Assembly: GCA_024228935.1 (NCBI GenBank)
Contig: JAAESX010000309.1
Location: forward strand, 1 to 64,000
Source of the DNA: Pseudomonadota bacterium
GTDB taxonomy: Bacteria > Myxococcota_A > UBA796 > CAJQPC01
Length of the DNA stretch: 64,000 nucleotides
Direction of reading: 5' to 3'
Shown here piece by piece: positions 17,966 to 27,441 of the stretch. Position 1 is the first letter of the stretch. Each line of letters opens with the position of its first letter. The translations under genes and the position numbers were made by a program. The notes beneath the pieces were generated by a model. It was not told where the DNA came from, searched no databases, and saw only the letters and a list, made by a program, of their open reading frames with translations.

Positions 17966-19816
17966 GTGGGAGGCATCGCCGGCATCGTCCACTTCCGAGG
18001 TCCCGCGCCCAAGCGTGAGACCGCGCGGGCCATGTCTGCGGCGGTCGCGCATCGTGGACCGAACGACTCGGGCACCTGGGCCGAGGGGCCAGCCATCCTG
18101 GTGCAACGACGGCTGGCGCTCGCCGAGGCCGGCCGCCGCCAGCCGATCGCTGCGAACCCGCACACGCTGGTCCTCGACGGGCGCATCTACGCGCTGGGCT
18201 CTCTCGCGAAACAGCTCGAGGCGCTGGGCGTCGAGCCTCGGACCGCAGGCGACGCCGACATGGTGCTGTCGGCCTGGTCGGTGTGGGGGTCGGACACGGT
18301 CGCGCGCCTGCACGGCGACTTCGCGCTCGCCGTCTGGGACCGTCGGGACCGAGTCCTTCACCTGGCCCGCGACCCGGCGGGGGTGAAGCCGCTCTTCTAC
18401 ACGTGGAAGGACGGTCGGTTCGCGTTCGCCAGCGACGTGCGCGCCCTCCTGCTGCTGGACTGGGTCAGCCGCGACGTCGCGGTCGAGGAGATCGCCGAGT
18501 ACCTGTCGTTCCGGTACACGCACGCCCCCCGGACGCTGCTGCGGGACATCCGCCTCCTGCCCGCCGGACACGTCGCCCGGGTCGGCGCCACAGGCGTCCG
18601 GCTGCATCGCTGGTGGCTACCCGAGTACGTGGCCAACGGCGTCGAGGAGCCCAGCGAGGACGAGGCGCGCGACCGGCTGGAGCTGCAGCTCGACCGCGGG
18701 GTCCGGCGCCGTCTGGTCTCGGATGTCCCGGTCGGGGTGCTGTTGTCGGGCGGCTCGGCGTCGACCGCCATCACCGCGCTCGCGAGCCGTCGTCAGCGCA
18801 TGCACTCCGTCAACGTCTCCTTCGCGGACGCGGGAGCCGATGAGGCGGCCTTCGCCGGTCGCGTGGCCTCGCTCTTCGAGACCGAACACAGCACGCTGCG
18901 GGTGTCCCGGGACGAGTTCCTCGACGCGGTGCCGCGGACGGTCCAGGGGCTCGGCCAGCCGCTGACGTCCCCCGCCGCGGTGCTCCAGGGGCTCATCGCC
19001 GAGCACGCCCGGGAGCGAGGGATTCGCGTGCTGCTGTCCGGTGCCGGCGTCGACGAGGTCCTCGGCGGACCAGCGGTGGCCTCGCTCGTGCGTGAGATCC
19101 GGGCGGCTCGTCTGGGTGGGCGGCTCCCCGGGCCCGCTCGCGGACTGCTGCGGGCAGCGCTGGGCGGTGTCGGTCGCGGCCAGGCGCTCGACGACCCCGA
19201 GCACTTCGGGCTGCATCGCAGCGTCGGCGGGGCGCACGTGTTCGACCAGGACTCCCGCGTCGATCTGCTGCGCGACCCCGGTCACGTCCGGCCCGGCATC
19301 CGTCGTCTGTCGCTCGAGCCCTTCTACGCCGAGGTCGAGACGGACCCGATCAACCAGGTCCTGCACGTCTACCAGCGCGGCTGGCTGTCCGAGGACCCGC
19401 TCCTGCGCAGCGACCGCACGTCGATGTCGTCCGGGGTCGAGGTCCGCTACCCGCTCCTGGATCGGGAGCTGGTCGAGTGGGCGGCGTCGCTGCCGGGCTC
19501 GGCGAAGCTGAAGCGTCGGCACGGCCGGTACGTCGGGCACTGGCCGCTGATCCGGCTGGTCGAGCAACAGGTAGGCGCCGAGCTCGCCTGGCGTCCGAAG
19601 CGAGGCATGCCGACGCCGCTGAACCGCTGGCTGCGTGGGCCGGGCGAGGCGTTCCTGTGGGAGCGCATCGAGTCGGTCTGTGACGACCCGCTCGGTCTGT
19701 TCCGGGCGGACAGCGTCCGTCAGATGGCCCGTCGCCACGCGGCCGGGGACGAGGACCTGGGACCGCGGCTCTGGACGCTGATCTTCTTCGACGCCTGGCT
19801 GCGAACGCTGCGATAG
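17966..19816 (+). CDS. asparagine synthetase (glutamine-hydrolysing) homologue, active sites altered
   Basis: A 616-residue protein with the full AsnB layout: an N-terminal class II glutaminase domain (1-210) and a C-terminal ATP-pyrophosphatase domain. It begins MGGIAGIVHF, where active enzymes have Cys at position 2 (MCGIAG), so the nucleophile is Gly. The PP-loop SGGLDS is SGGSAST (261-267), losing the Asp. SGEGADE is SGAGVDE, while the later RTSMSSGVEVRYPLLD and KRGMPTPLNRWL segments are recognisable. Starting at the GTG at 17966 puts MGGIAG exactly at the N terminus. It is divergent from the sulfatase gene. It is probably unable to make asparagine by the usual route; a different amide chemistry or a non-catalytic role is possible. 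Confidence 0.88.
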   Translation: MGGIAGIVHFRGPAPKRETARAMSAAVAHRGPNDSGTWAEGPAILVQRRLALAEAGRRQPIAANPHTLVLDGRIYALGSLAKQLEALGVEPRTAGDADMVLSAWSVWGSDTVARLHGDFALAVWDRRDRVLHLARDPAGVKPLFYTWKDGRFAFASDVRALLLLDWVSRDVAVEEIAEYLSFRYTHAPRTLLRDIRLLPAGHVARVGATGVRLHRWWLPEYVANGVEEPSEDEARDRLELQLDRGVRRRLVSDVPVGVLLSGGSASTAITALASRRQRMHSVNVSFADAGADEAAFAGRVASLFETEHSTLRVSRDEFLDAVPRTVQGLGQPLTSPAAVLQGLIAEHARERGIRVLLSGAGVDEVLGGPAVASLVREIRAARLGGRLPGPARGLLRAALGGVGRGQALDDPEHFGLHRSVGGAHVFDQDSRVDLLRDPGHVRPGIRRLSLEPFYAEVETDPINQVLHVYQRGWLSEDPLLRSDRTSMSSGVEVRYPLLDRELVEWAASLPGSAKLKRRHGRYVGHWPLIRLVEQQVGAELAWRPKRGMPTPLNRWLRGPGEAFLWERIESVCDDPLGLFRADSVRQMARRHAAGDEDLGPRLWTLIFFDAWLRTLR

Positions 19817-19853
19817 CGTGGGCTCACGCGCAACGATCCGAGCGCCGGATCCA

Positions 19854-19878
19854 AAACCTCACGTCTGCGTGAAGGTTT
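19854..19878 (+). promoter_or_regulatory. palindromic operator 1 of the isc cluster
   Basis: An imperfect palindrome with left arm AAACCTCACG and right arm CGTGAAGGTTT. Its right arm overlaps the first bases of the -35 element. It shares the 11-mer AAACCTCACGT with operator 2, 47 bases downstream. It is likely bound by the MerR-type regulator encoded just after it. Confidence 0.6.
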
Positions 19879-19905
19879 GACTTCCGACCCATCCGCGGCT
19901 AAACC
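19877..19905 (+). promoter_or_regulatory. promoter of merR-iscSUA-hscBA
   Basis: A -35 TTGACT (19877-19882), a 17-base spacer and a -10 TAAACC (19900-19905). The two boxes are touched by operator 1 and operator 2 respectively. The start of transcription would be near 19912, about 30 bases before the regulator ATG. The spacer is of normal length, unlike the 19-20 bases typical of MerR-activated promoters, which suggests repression by occlusion. Confidence 0.55.
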
Positions 19906-19924
19906 TCACGTCCACGTAAGGGTT
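19901..19924 (+). promoter_or_regulatory. palindromic operator 2 of the isc cluster
   Basis: Arms AAACCTCACGT and ACGTAAGGGTT around a two-base centre, with 9 of 11 positions symmetrical. It overlaps the -10 element and the predicted start of transcription. Confidence 0.6.
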
Positions 19925-19943
19925 GGCTCTCTTGTCCTTGACG

Positions 19944-20399
19944 ATGCGCATCGGACAGCTTGTGAAGCGGAGCGGGAAGACCGCTCGCACGCTCCACTTC
20001 TACGAGGAGCTCGGGCTCCTGCGTCCGTCCTCGCGGACCAACGGCGGCTTCCGTCTCTATTCCGATGACGCCCTGCTGCGCATCCAGTGGATCGAACGGC
20101 TTCAGGAGATCGGGTTCTCGCTGTCCGAGATCCAGGACTTCCTCGCTCGCTTGAACGAGCAGGCTTCGGGGCCCGAGGCCATGACCCGGCTCGCCGACTT
20201 CTACCGGGAGAAGCTCCAGGACACGAGCGCGCGGCTCGCTCGCTTGAAGGCCCTGGAGACCGACCTCACCAACTCGCTCGAATACCTCGAAGGCTGCCGC
20301 CCCTGCGACCCGCTCACCCCGCGGACCGCATGCGCCAGCTGCACCGAACACCACGACGACACGCAGCCGACCATGGTCGCGGCCGTCCACCGGAACTGA
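19944..20399 (+). CDS. MerR-family regulator with four C-terminal cysteines, head of the isc operon
   Basis: A 151-residue regulator. I start at the ATG at 19944 (MRIGQLVKRSGKTARTLHFYEELGLL), which begins exactly at the MerR winged helix; a TTG 21 bases upstream is less likely. The HTH and wing (RTNGGFRLYS) are followed by the dimer helix (ARLARLKALETDLTNSLEYLEG). A C-terminal cluster Cys118-x2-Cys121-x8-Cys130-x2-Cys133 comes next. SoxR of the same family binds a [2Fe-2S] cluster with four C-terminal cysteines, though with different spacing. Two bases separate its stop from the iscS ATG, so it replaces the Rrf2-type IscR expected here. Sensing Fe-S status or zinc is inference. Confidence 0.88.
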   Translation: MRIGQLVKRSGKTARTLHFYEELGLLRPSSRTNGGFRLYSDDALLRIQWIERLQEIGFSLSEIQDFLARLNEQASGPEAMTRLADFYREKLQDTSARLARLKALETDLTNSLEYLEGCRPCDPLTPRTACASCTEHHDDTQPTMVAAVHRN

Positions 20400-20401
20400 A
20401 G

Positions 20402-21625
<1,224 letters not shown>

Positions 21626-21653
21626 TTCCAGATATCTCAGAGGTTCCAAGACC

Positions 21654-22049
21654 ATGACCTACTCCGACAAGCTCGTCGACCACTTCGAGAACCCCCGCAA
21701 CATGGGTGCGCTCGACGCCAAGGCCGACGAGGTCGGCACCGGACTCGTTGGCGCGCCCGCCTGTGGCGACGTCATGAAGCTCCAGCTGCTCATCAGCGAC
21801 GACGGCATCATCGAGGATGCGAAGTTCAAGACGTTCGGGTGTGGCTCGGCCATCGCCTCGAGCTCGCTCGTGACCGAGATGGTCAAGGGCAAGACCGTCG
21901 AGTACGCCGCGCAGCTCGAGAACGGCGCCATCGCCCAGGAGCTCTCGCTCCCCCCCGTCAAGATCCACTGCTCCGTTCTCGCCGAGGACGCCATCAAGGC
22001 GGCCCTGGCGGATTACAAGAAGAAGCAGCTCGCCAAGCTCGAGGGCTGA
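21654..22049 (+). CDS. iscU: Fe-S cluster scaffold IscU
   Basis: A 131-residue scaffold. The three cluster-ligand cysteines are in PACGD, FGCGSA and IHCSVLAEDAI. The LPPVK motif recognised by HscA is present just before the third Cys. Length and N terminus (MTYSDKLVDHFENPRNMG) are as in E. coli IscU. It is co-transcribed between iscS and iscA. Confidence 0.98.
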   Translation: MTYSDKLVDHFENPRNMGALDAKADEVGTGLVGAPACGDVMKLQLLISDDGIIEDAKFKTFGCGSAIASSSLVTEMVKGKTVEYAAQLENGAIAQELSLPPVKIHCSVLAEDAIKAALADYKKKQLAKLEG

Positions 22050-22052
22050 GAC

Positions 22053-22385
22053 ATGGCCATCGCCATCACCGAAAAGGCGGTCACCCGCTTCGAGAAGCTC
22101 AAGGTCATGCGGCAGACGCCGGATCACGTCCTGCGTGTCGGCGTTCGCGGTGGTGGCTGCTCGGGGCTGTCCTACTTCCTGGACATCGTCGAGGCGCCCG
22201 AGGCCAAGGACAAGATCTTCAAGTTCAAGGACGGGGACGTCACCGTGGCCGTCGACCGGAAGTCGTACCTGTTCCTCAACGGGACGGAGATCGACTTCGA
22301 GAAGACGCTGATGCGGACCGGCTTCGTGTTCAACAACCCGCTCTCGGGCACCAGCTGCTCGTGTGGAGAGAGCTTCACGCTCTGA
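22053..22385 (+). CDS. iscA: A-type Fe-S carrier protein IscA/ErpA
   Basis: A 110-residue A-type carrier. It has the three conserved cysteines: GGGCSGLSY and the C-terminal SCSCGESF pair. It starts 3 bases after the iscU stop. A-type carriers deliver [4Fe-4S] clusters to apoproteins. IscA or ErpA assignment is by position, since sequence alone is ambiguous. Confidence 0.95.
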   Translation: MAIAITEKAVTRFEKLKVMRQTPDHVLRVGVRGGGCSGLSYFLDIVEAPEAKDKIFKFKDGDVTVAVDRKSYLFLNGTEIDFEKTLMRTGFVFNNPLSGTSCSCGESFTL

Positions 22386-22390
22386 CCGTC

Positions 22391-22936
22391 GTGTCGTGTT
22401 GGAACTGCCATGAGGCGACCGGGGGTCCGGTCTGCGTGAGCTGCGGACTCCTGCAGCCGCCGCCGCCGCGCCCGGATCACTACGACATCCTGGGCCTGCA
22501 CCGTCGCTACTCGCTCACCCGCAAGGAGATCGACAGCGCCTGGCGGGGTGAGTCACGGAAGACGCATCCGGACCGGTTCGCGGGGAAGGGGGCGCTGCAG
22601 AAGCGGATGGCGCTGCAGTGGACCGCCTCGCTCAACGACGCCCGGCGGGTGCTGAAGGACCCGATGACCCGTGGCTGGTACCTGGCGACCGGCCTGGATC
22701 GGCCTCCCGAGCGGAACGCGCCCAAGGTCGGTCCCGAGTTCCTGGAGCAGGTCTTCGAGCTGTCGATGGCCGAGCCGGACGACCGGCGGGCAGCGGGCGC
22801 CGTGATGGCGGCCGAGCTCACCGCCGAGCTGGATGCGCTCTTCGCGGCCTGGGAGGCCGGCGAGGGGACCCTGGACGAGGTACCCGAGCGCCTGTCGCGC
22901 ATGAAGTACGTCGCCAACCTGACGAAAGAAGACTGA
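22391..22936 (+). CDS. hscB: HscB co-chaperone with N-terminal tetracysteine domain
   Basis: A 181-residue J-type co-chaperone of HscA. The GTG at 22391, 5 bases after the iscA stop, gives an N-terminal tetracysteine domain: Cys3-x2-Cys6-x8-Cys15-x2-Cys18, then LLQPP. A J domain has the HPD at residues 59-61 (HPDRF). A helical C-terminal domain that binds IscU follows (EFLEQVFELSMAEPDD...RLSRMKYVANL). Enterobacterial HscB has no cysteine domain. Human HSC20 does, with the same CWNC start and a following LQPP. The four cysteines probably bind zinc. The open frame reaching upstream to 21839 overlaps iscU and iscA and is not used. Confidence 0.93.
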   Translation: MSCWNCHEATGGPVCVSCGLLQPPPPRPDHYDILGLHRRYSLTRKEIDSAWRGESRKTHPDRFAGKGALQKRMALQWTASLNDARRVLKDPMTRGWYLATGLDRPPERNAPKVGPEFLEQVFELSMAEPDDRRAAGAVMAAELTAELDALFAAWEAGEGTLDEVPERLSRMKYVANLTKED

Positions 22937-22946
22937 GGACAGCCAC

Positions 22947-24749
22947 GTGGCCAACATCGGCATCGATCTCGGAACGACCAACTCGCTCGTGAGCGTGGTG
23001 CTGGGCGGCAAGGCCCGCGTGCTGCTGGACGACGACGGCCGTCCGATGACGCCCTCGGCGGTCCGCTTCGTGCCGGGTCAGGACGCCCCGCTCATCGGGT
23101 ACGAGGCGCTCATCGACGCGCACGAGCACCCGAAGGAGCTGCTCACCAGCTTCAAGCGGTTCATGGGCCGGAACATGTCCGAGGCCCGCGAGGTCGTCGG
23201 CGAGCTGCCCTACAGCCTGTCCGAGGACGAGCACCGCGTGGTCCGCTTCGACGTCGGCGGCGAGCGGCACGTCACGCCGGTCGAGGCCAGCGCCTGGGTG
23301 CTTCGCATGCTGCTGATGCACGCCAACGACTGCCTGATGGCGGCCCCCGGCGGCGCGGTCATCACGGTGCCCGCCTACTTCGACGACGCCCAGCGCCAGG
23401 CCACGCGCGACGCCGGAAAGCTGGCTGGGATCAACGTCCTGCGCCTGCTGAACGAGCCCACCGCCGCGGCCATCGCGTACGGCCTGCAGGAGAACACCAA
23501 GGGCATCTACGCGGTCTACGACCTGGGCGGCGGCACGTTCGACGTGTCCATCCTCGAGCTGACCGACGGCGTGTTCCAGGTGCTCAGCACCGCGGGCGAC
23601 ACCCAGCTCGGCGGGGACGACTTCGACCGGGTGCTCGTCGAGGAGCTGGGCCTCGGCTCGGCTCGGGACGGCGAGCTGCGCGCGGCGATGGTCCGGGCGA
23701 CCGGAATCAAGCATGCGCTCAGCACGGCCGACTCGGCCCAGGGCATCACGCGCGAGCGGTTCGACGAGCTCATCCGGCCGCTGGTCGAGAAGACGCTGGC
23801 GAGCTGCAAGCGGGCCATCGGCGACGCGGAGCTCGAGCTCGGCGACATCGACGGGGTCGTGCTGGTCGGCGGATCCACGCGCGTCCCCCTCGTCGCGCAG
23901 ATGGTCGGAGAGTTCTTCGGCAAGAAGCCGTTCTCGGACCTGGACCCCGACCAGGTCGTGGCGATGGGAGCGGCGATGCAGGCGGACATCCTGACGGGCC
24001 ACTCCGAGCTCGCCGACGACCTGCTGCTGATGGACGTCGTGCCGCTCAGCCTGGGCGTCGAGACGATGGGTGGTGTGGTCGAGAAGCTGATCTGGCGCTG
24101 CACGCCGATCCCGTGCTCGGCCAGCGAGACGTTCACCACCCACGTCGACGGCCAGACCGGCGTCGATCTGCACGTGCTGCAGGGCGAGCGCGAGCTGACC
24201 AGGGACTGTCGAAGCCTGGCGAAGTTCAAGCTCTCGGGGCTCCCCGACATGCCCGCGGGGCTGCCTCGCGTGAAGGTCGAGTTCACCGTCGACGCCGACG
24301 GCATCCTGCAGGTCAGCGCGACCGAGCAGTACACGAAGACGCATGCCCGGATCGACGTCCAGCCCAGCTACGGCCTGGAAGACGAGGAGATCGAGCGGCT
24401 GCTCGAAGAGGCGCTCGACAACGCCGAGACCGATGTCGACGAGCGGCTGCTCATCGAGGTGCGGGTCGAGTCCGAGCAGGTCATGAACGTCGTCGAGAAG
24501 GCGCTGCGGGTCGATGCGGCGATGCTGCTCGAGGGCGAGCGGGAGATCATCGAGGACGCGGTCGCCAAGCTCGTCGAGGCGCGGGCCGGGACGGACCGGA
24601 AGCTCGTCCAGACCCGCACCGAGCACCTGGACGAGGTCACCGCGGCCTTCGCCCAGCGGCGCATCGAGCGGGACCTCAAGCTCGCGCTCGAGGGCCAGGA
24701 TGCCTACCAGGTCAGCGACGCGCTGGACCGGACGGTGTCGCCGGACTGA
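22947..24749 (+). CDS. hscA: Hsp70-type chaperone HscA
   Basis: A 600-residue Hsp70 dedicated to Fe-S cluster transfer from IscU. It has the phosphate-1 motif IGIDLGTTNS, ITVPAYFDDAQRQATRDA, NEPTAAAIAYG, YDLGGGTFDVSIL and VLVGGSTRVPLV. A substrate domain ends in a helical lid, near the 616 residues of E. coli HscA. The start is a GTG at 22947 preceded by GAGG, ten bases after the hscB stop. It is the last gene of the isc cluster; no ferredoxin or iscX follows, and the next gene is convergent. Confidence 0.96.
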   Translation: MANIGIDLGTTNSLVSVVLGGKARVLLDDDGRPMTPSAVRFVPGQDAPLIGYEALIDAHEHPKELLTSFKRFMGRNMSEAREVVGELPYSLSEDEHRVVRFDVGGERHVTPVEASAWVLRMLLMHANDCLMAAPGGAVITVPAYFDDAQRQATRDAGKLAGINVLRLLNEPTAAAIAYGLQENTKGIYAVYDLGGGTFDVSILELTDGVFQVLSTAGDTQLGGDDFDRVLVEELGLGSARDGELRAAMVRATGIKHALSTADSAQGITRERFDELIRPLVEKTLASCKRAIGDAELELGDIDGVVLVGGSTRVPLVAQMVGEFFGKKPFSDLDPDQVVAMGAAMQADILTGHSELADDLLLMDVVPLSLGVETMGGVVEKLIWRCTPIPCSASETFTTHVDGQTGVDLHVLQGERELTRDCRSLAKFKLSGLPDMPAGLPRVKVEFTVDADGILQVSATEQYTKTHARIDVQPSYGLEDEEIERLLEEALDNAETDVDERLLIEVRVESEQVMNVVEKALRVDAAMLLEGEREIIEDAVAKLVEARAGTDRKLVQTRTEHLDEVTAAFAQRRIERDLKLALEGQDAYQVSDALDRTVSPD

Positions 24750-24773
24750 CCACGCTCCGTCACCCCGCTGTCT

Positions 24774-26529
24774 TCAGCTCGGTGTGTCCCGGTCTGCTGT
24801 CGAGGGGACGGAGGTGATCTGGCGCAGTCTCCAAAGGTAGCGGTGCAGCTGCGTCCGGCTCGCCACGAGGACGTCCGTGTTGCGCCAGACAGCCACGGTC
24901 GAAGCGAGGATCAAGGCGAAGGACAGGACGCCCAGCCCGTCGGCCAGCTGGCCGTCGGCCACCGCGAACATCATCGGGGTGATCTGGAGGTGGCTCGGGG
25001 TCACGTCCACCCCGAGCGCGGGCCCGGCGATCCGGTAGACGATGAAGGTCGTCGCCAGCGTCGCAAGCGCTGAACCGATGACCAGCAGGCGTCGCCAGCC
25101 GATCGCGACGATGCAGGCCACGACGGTGCAGACGACCCCCGTGATCACGGGTGGGAGGACCCAGGGGCCCGCGACGGTGGCCGAGACCGCGATCGGCGTC
25201 GAGAAGCACAGGGCCACCGCCAACGAGCGCCCGATGAAGGGCCATGTCCTCGTCGCCCCGGGGTCGCTGAGCGCGAGGACGGCGGCGCCCAGGACGGGAG
25301 GGGAGCAGGGTCGCGGCCGGGAGGTCGACGCGTAGGATCTCGATCTGGGTCAGCAGCACCCCGGCGACGCCCAGGATCAGCAGGGTGATCAGGGCGTTCG
25401 TTCGAAGCATCCGCTTGCCATCCGCTGAGTCCGCGGCGTCGCGCTCATCCAGGAGGGCGACGGGGTCCTCGTCTCGCGGCGCGAGCATCTGGAGCGTCAG
25501 CCAGGTGGACGCTTCGGTGTTCGTGGGGTCGAGGGAGAGCGCGCGCCCGGCTTGCTGGAGGGCCCCCGCGTGGTCGCCACGCTCGACCGCTTCGATGGCG
25601 TCGTGGAGGCCTCGCGCCGACGGGTAGCGCTCGGCTGGTTCCAGCGCACAGGCGCGGCGACAGTTCGCGTCGTACTCCGGGGCCAGAGCGGGGTTGCGGC
25701 GGGTGGGCTCGAGCTCCGCGTCAATCGGCCAGGCGAGCTCCGACCCACTACGGAGGGGGGGGGCGGTGAGCAGGAAGAACAGCACCGCTCCCAGCGAGTA
25801 CACGTCCGACGCCGACGTGACCGCGGTGGGGTCCGCGCTCTGATCGGGGCTCATGTACGCCGGAGTCCCGAGCACGCCTCGAGCGACGGTGAGTCGCGGC
25901 GGGCGCGACGTGGTCGGCGCGCCTGGCTCGCCGGACGACTCCAGGTCCTGGGTCTCCCAACTGGCGGCGTCGACGTGTGCGATTCCCCAGTCCAGGACGT
26001 AGACCTCGCCGAATCGGCCGAGCATGACGTTGTCCGGCTTGAGGTCGCGATGGATGACGCCCGCCGCGTGCGCATAGTCCACGGCCAGGCACACGCGCTG
26101 GAACGAGCCCAGCAGGCGGCGACGTTCCCGCTTGCTGTCCTCGGGATCGACCAGGGCCGAGATCTTCTCGATCGCGCTTCCCAGGGTCTCCCCACCGATT
26201 CGGCGCATCGTGAAGAACTCCCGACCGTCCGGGGTGGTCCCCCGGTCGAACACGGGAACGATGGCAGGGTGGTCGAGGCGGGTCTGGACCTCGATCTCGC
26301 GTCGGAATCGCCGCCGCGCGACCGCCTGCTGGTTCAGCTCCGCTTGCAGCATCTTGCGTGCGACGGGCCGGTTCAGGCGCTGGTCCACCTCGGCCATTCC
26401 GCCGCGGCCGAGCGGCGCCATCACGAGGTAGCGCTCCCCGGCTCGAGCCTGGTCTGTGGGCGCGGTCGATGCCGCCGTGGGAGCCCACGGTGGATACGGT
26501 ACCGTTGGGTCGTCGGGTGGTTTCGACAT
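24774..26529 (-). pseudogene. frameshifted membrane Ser/Thr protein kinase
   Basis: It starts MSKPPDDPTVPYPPW at the ATG at 26529. The kinase domain has LGRGGMAEV, RPVARKML, HRDLKPDN and the LDWG variant of DFG, then GTPAYMSPDQ. The glycine-loop region is a few residues shorter than usual (GGMAEV runs straight into DQRLNRP), so even the N-lobe may be damaged. A short TPR-like stretch and one membrane helix (ALITLLILGVAGVLL) follow. The frame then breaks near 25296-25305, at a G-rich run. The rest of the protein, a multi-helix membrane domain (from PPVLGAAVLAL to the stop at 24774), is in another frame. A single indel would restore about 580 residues. Confidence 0.85.
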
Positions 26530-26580
26530 TTCCGTCAGTCTACCGGTCGATACGCTGGCCGGCTGCGTACGAGAGGACGC

Positions 26581-27423
26581 GTGTTGAACGATCCAGGACA
26601 GACCGCCGCCGTCGCCTTGCGAGCCGTTCGGGAGCGGAATCCCGACGCCATCCGTGCGCTGAAGGACGACCTCACCCAGGAGGCCGCCTGGTGGACGATG
26701 GTCGACGGCGTCAGCCTGCAGACCGTGCTCGGCGGCACCATCGAGGAGTCCGCCGAGGAGCTCATGCGCGGGATGCTGAAGGAAGATCCGGTCGTGGCCG
26801 CGCTGATCGAGGTCGGCGCTCTGCAGGTCTTCCTGGGCGTGGTCCGACCGCCCTGGTTCCCGCCCCTCGTGCGAGCCGGCGCCGACCCGGCCAGCACGGC
26901 GTGGCTCGGGGTCACCCCGATCGAGAACCGCATCCTCAGCTCGGACGTGCACGGCATCCAGGTGGTGGCGCCGTTCGGCGTCGTCGGTCCGGCCCCGTGG
27001 GTCGCGGCGGGGGTCGGCGACCTGGAGGAGCTGAGGCGTCGCCTGCTCGCGAAGACCGGCGACCGTGCGGACTTCTGGAAGGTCGGCTTGGGGGTCGAGG
27101 CGCTGCCCGCCTACGCCGGCCCCGCCGATCCCGCCTGGCTCGAGGACGCCTTCCTCGCGGCAGCGGCCTGCGGACGGACCGAGGTCCTGGAGGCCCTGGA
27201 GTGTGACCCCGACACGCCGACCGGTGGGCCGATCAGGGCGCTGCATCGGGCCGTCATGGCGCGGTCGCCGGGCACCATCTCGGTCCTGCTCGCGAAGGGC
27301 GCCGACCGGGACGCGGTCGAGCCCAACTGGAACAGCACCCCCGCAGGCTGGGCCCGGCACGCTGTCGAGCTCGACCCGGGCGACCTGCTCGCCCATCGCT
27401 GCTTGGAGCTGTTGACCGCATAG
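26581..27423 (+). CDS. ankyrin-like repeat protein
   Basis: A 280-residue protein without a signal peptide. The C-terminal part has degenerate ankyrin-type repeats: LEDAFLAAAACGRTEVLEALE, then IRALHRAVMARSPGTISVLLAKGADRDAVEPNWNSTPAGWA. The N-terminal 130 residues are helical and unrecognised. I use the GTG at 26581; a TTG one codon later is an alternative. The gene diverges from the broken kinase with a 51-base gap, so the two could share regulation. Protein-protein binding is the likely role. Confidence 0.72.
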   Translation: MLNDPGQTAAVALRAVRERNPDAIRALKDDLTQEAAWWTMVDGVSLQTVLGGTIEESAEELMRGMLKEDPVVAALIEVGALQVFLGVVRPPWFPPLVRAGADPASTAWLGVTPIENRILSSDVHGIQVVAPFGVVGPAPWVAAGVGDLEELRRRLLAKTGDRADFWKVGLGVEALPAYAGPADPAWLEDAFLAAAACGRTEVLEALECDPDTPTGGPIRALHRAVMARSPGTISVLLAKGADRDAVEPNWNSTPAGWARHAVELDPGDLLAHRCLELLTA

Positions 27424-27441
27424 GCCGGTTAGGTCCGGGGA

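Noticed and set aside
19807..19830. Hairpin GCGTG-GGCT-CACGC after the asparagine synthetase homologue as a terminator
   Set aside because: The stem is only five pairs and no T-run follows.
25755..25763. Run of nine G inside the second kinase as a phase-variation switch
   Set aside because: The kinase frame is continuous across it; the actual break is about 450 bases away near 25300.
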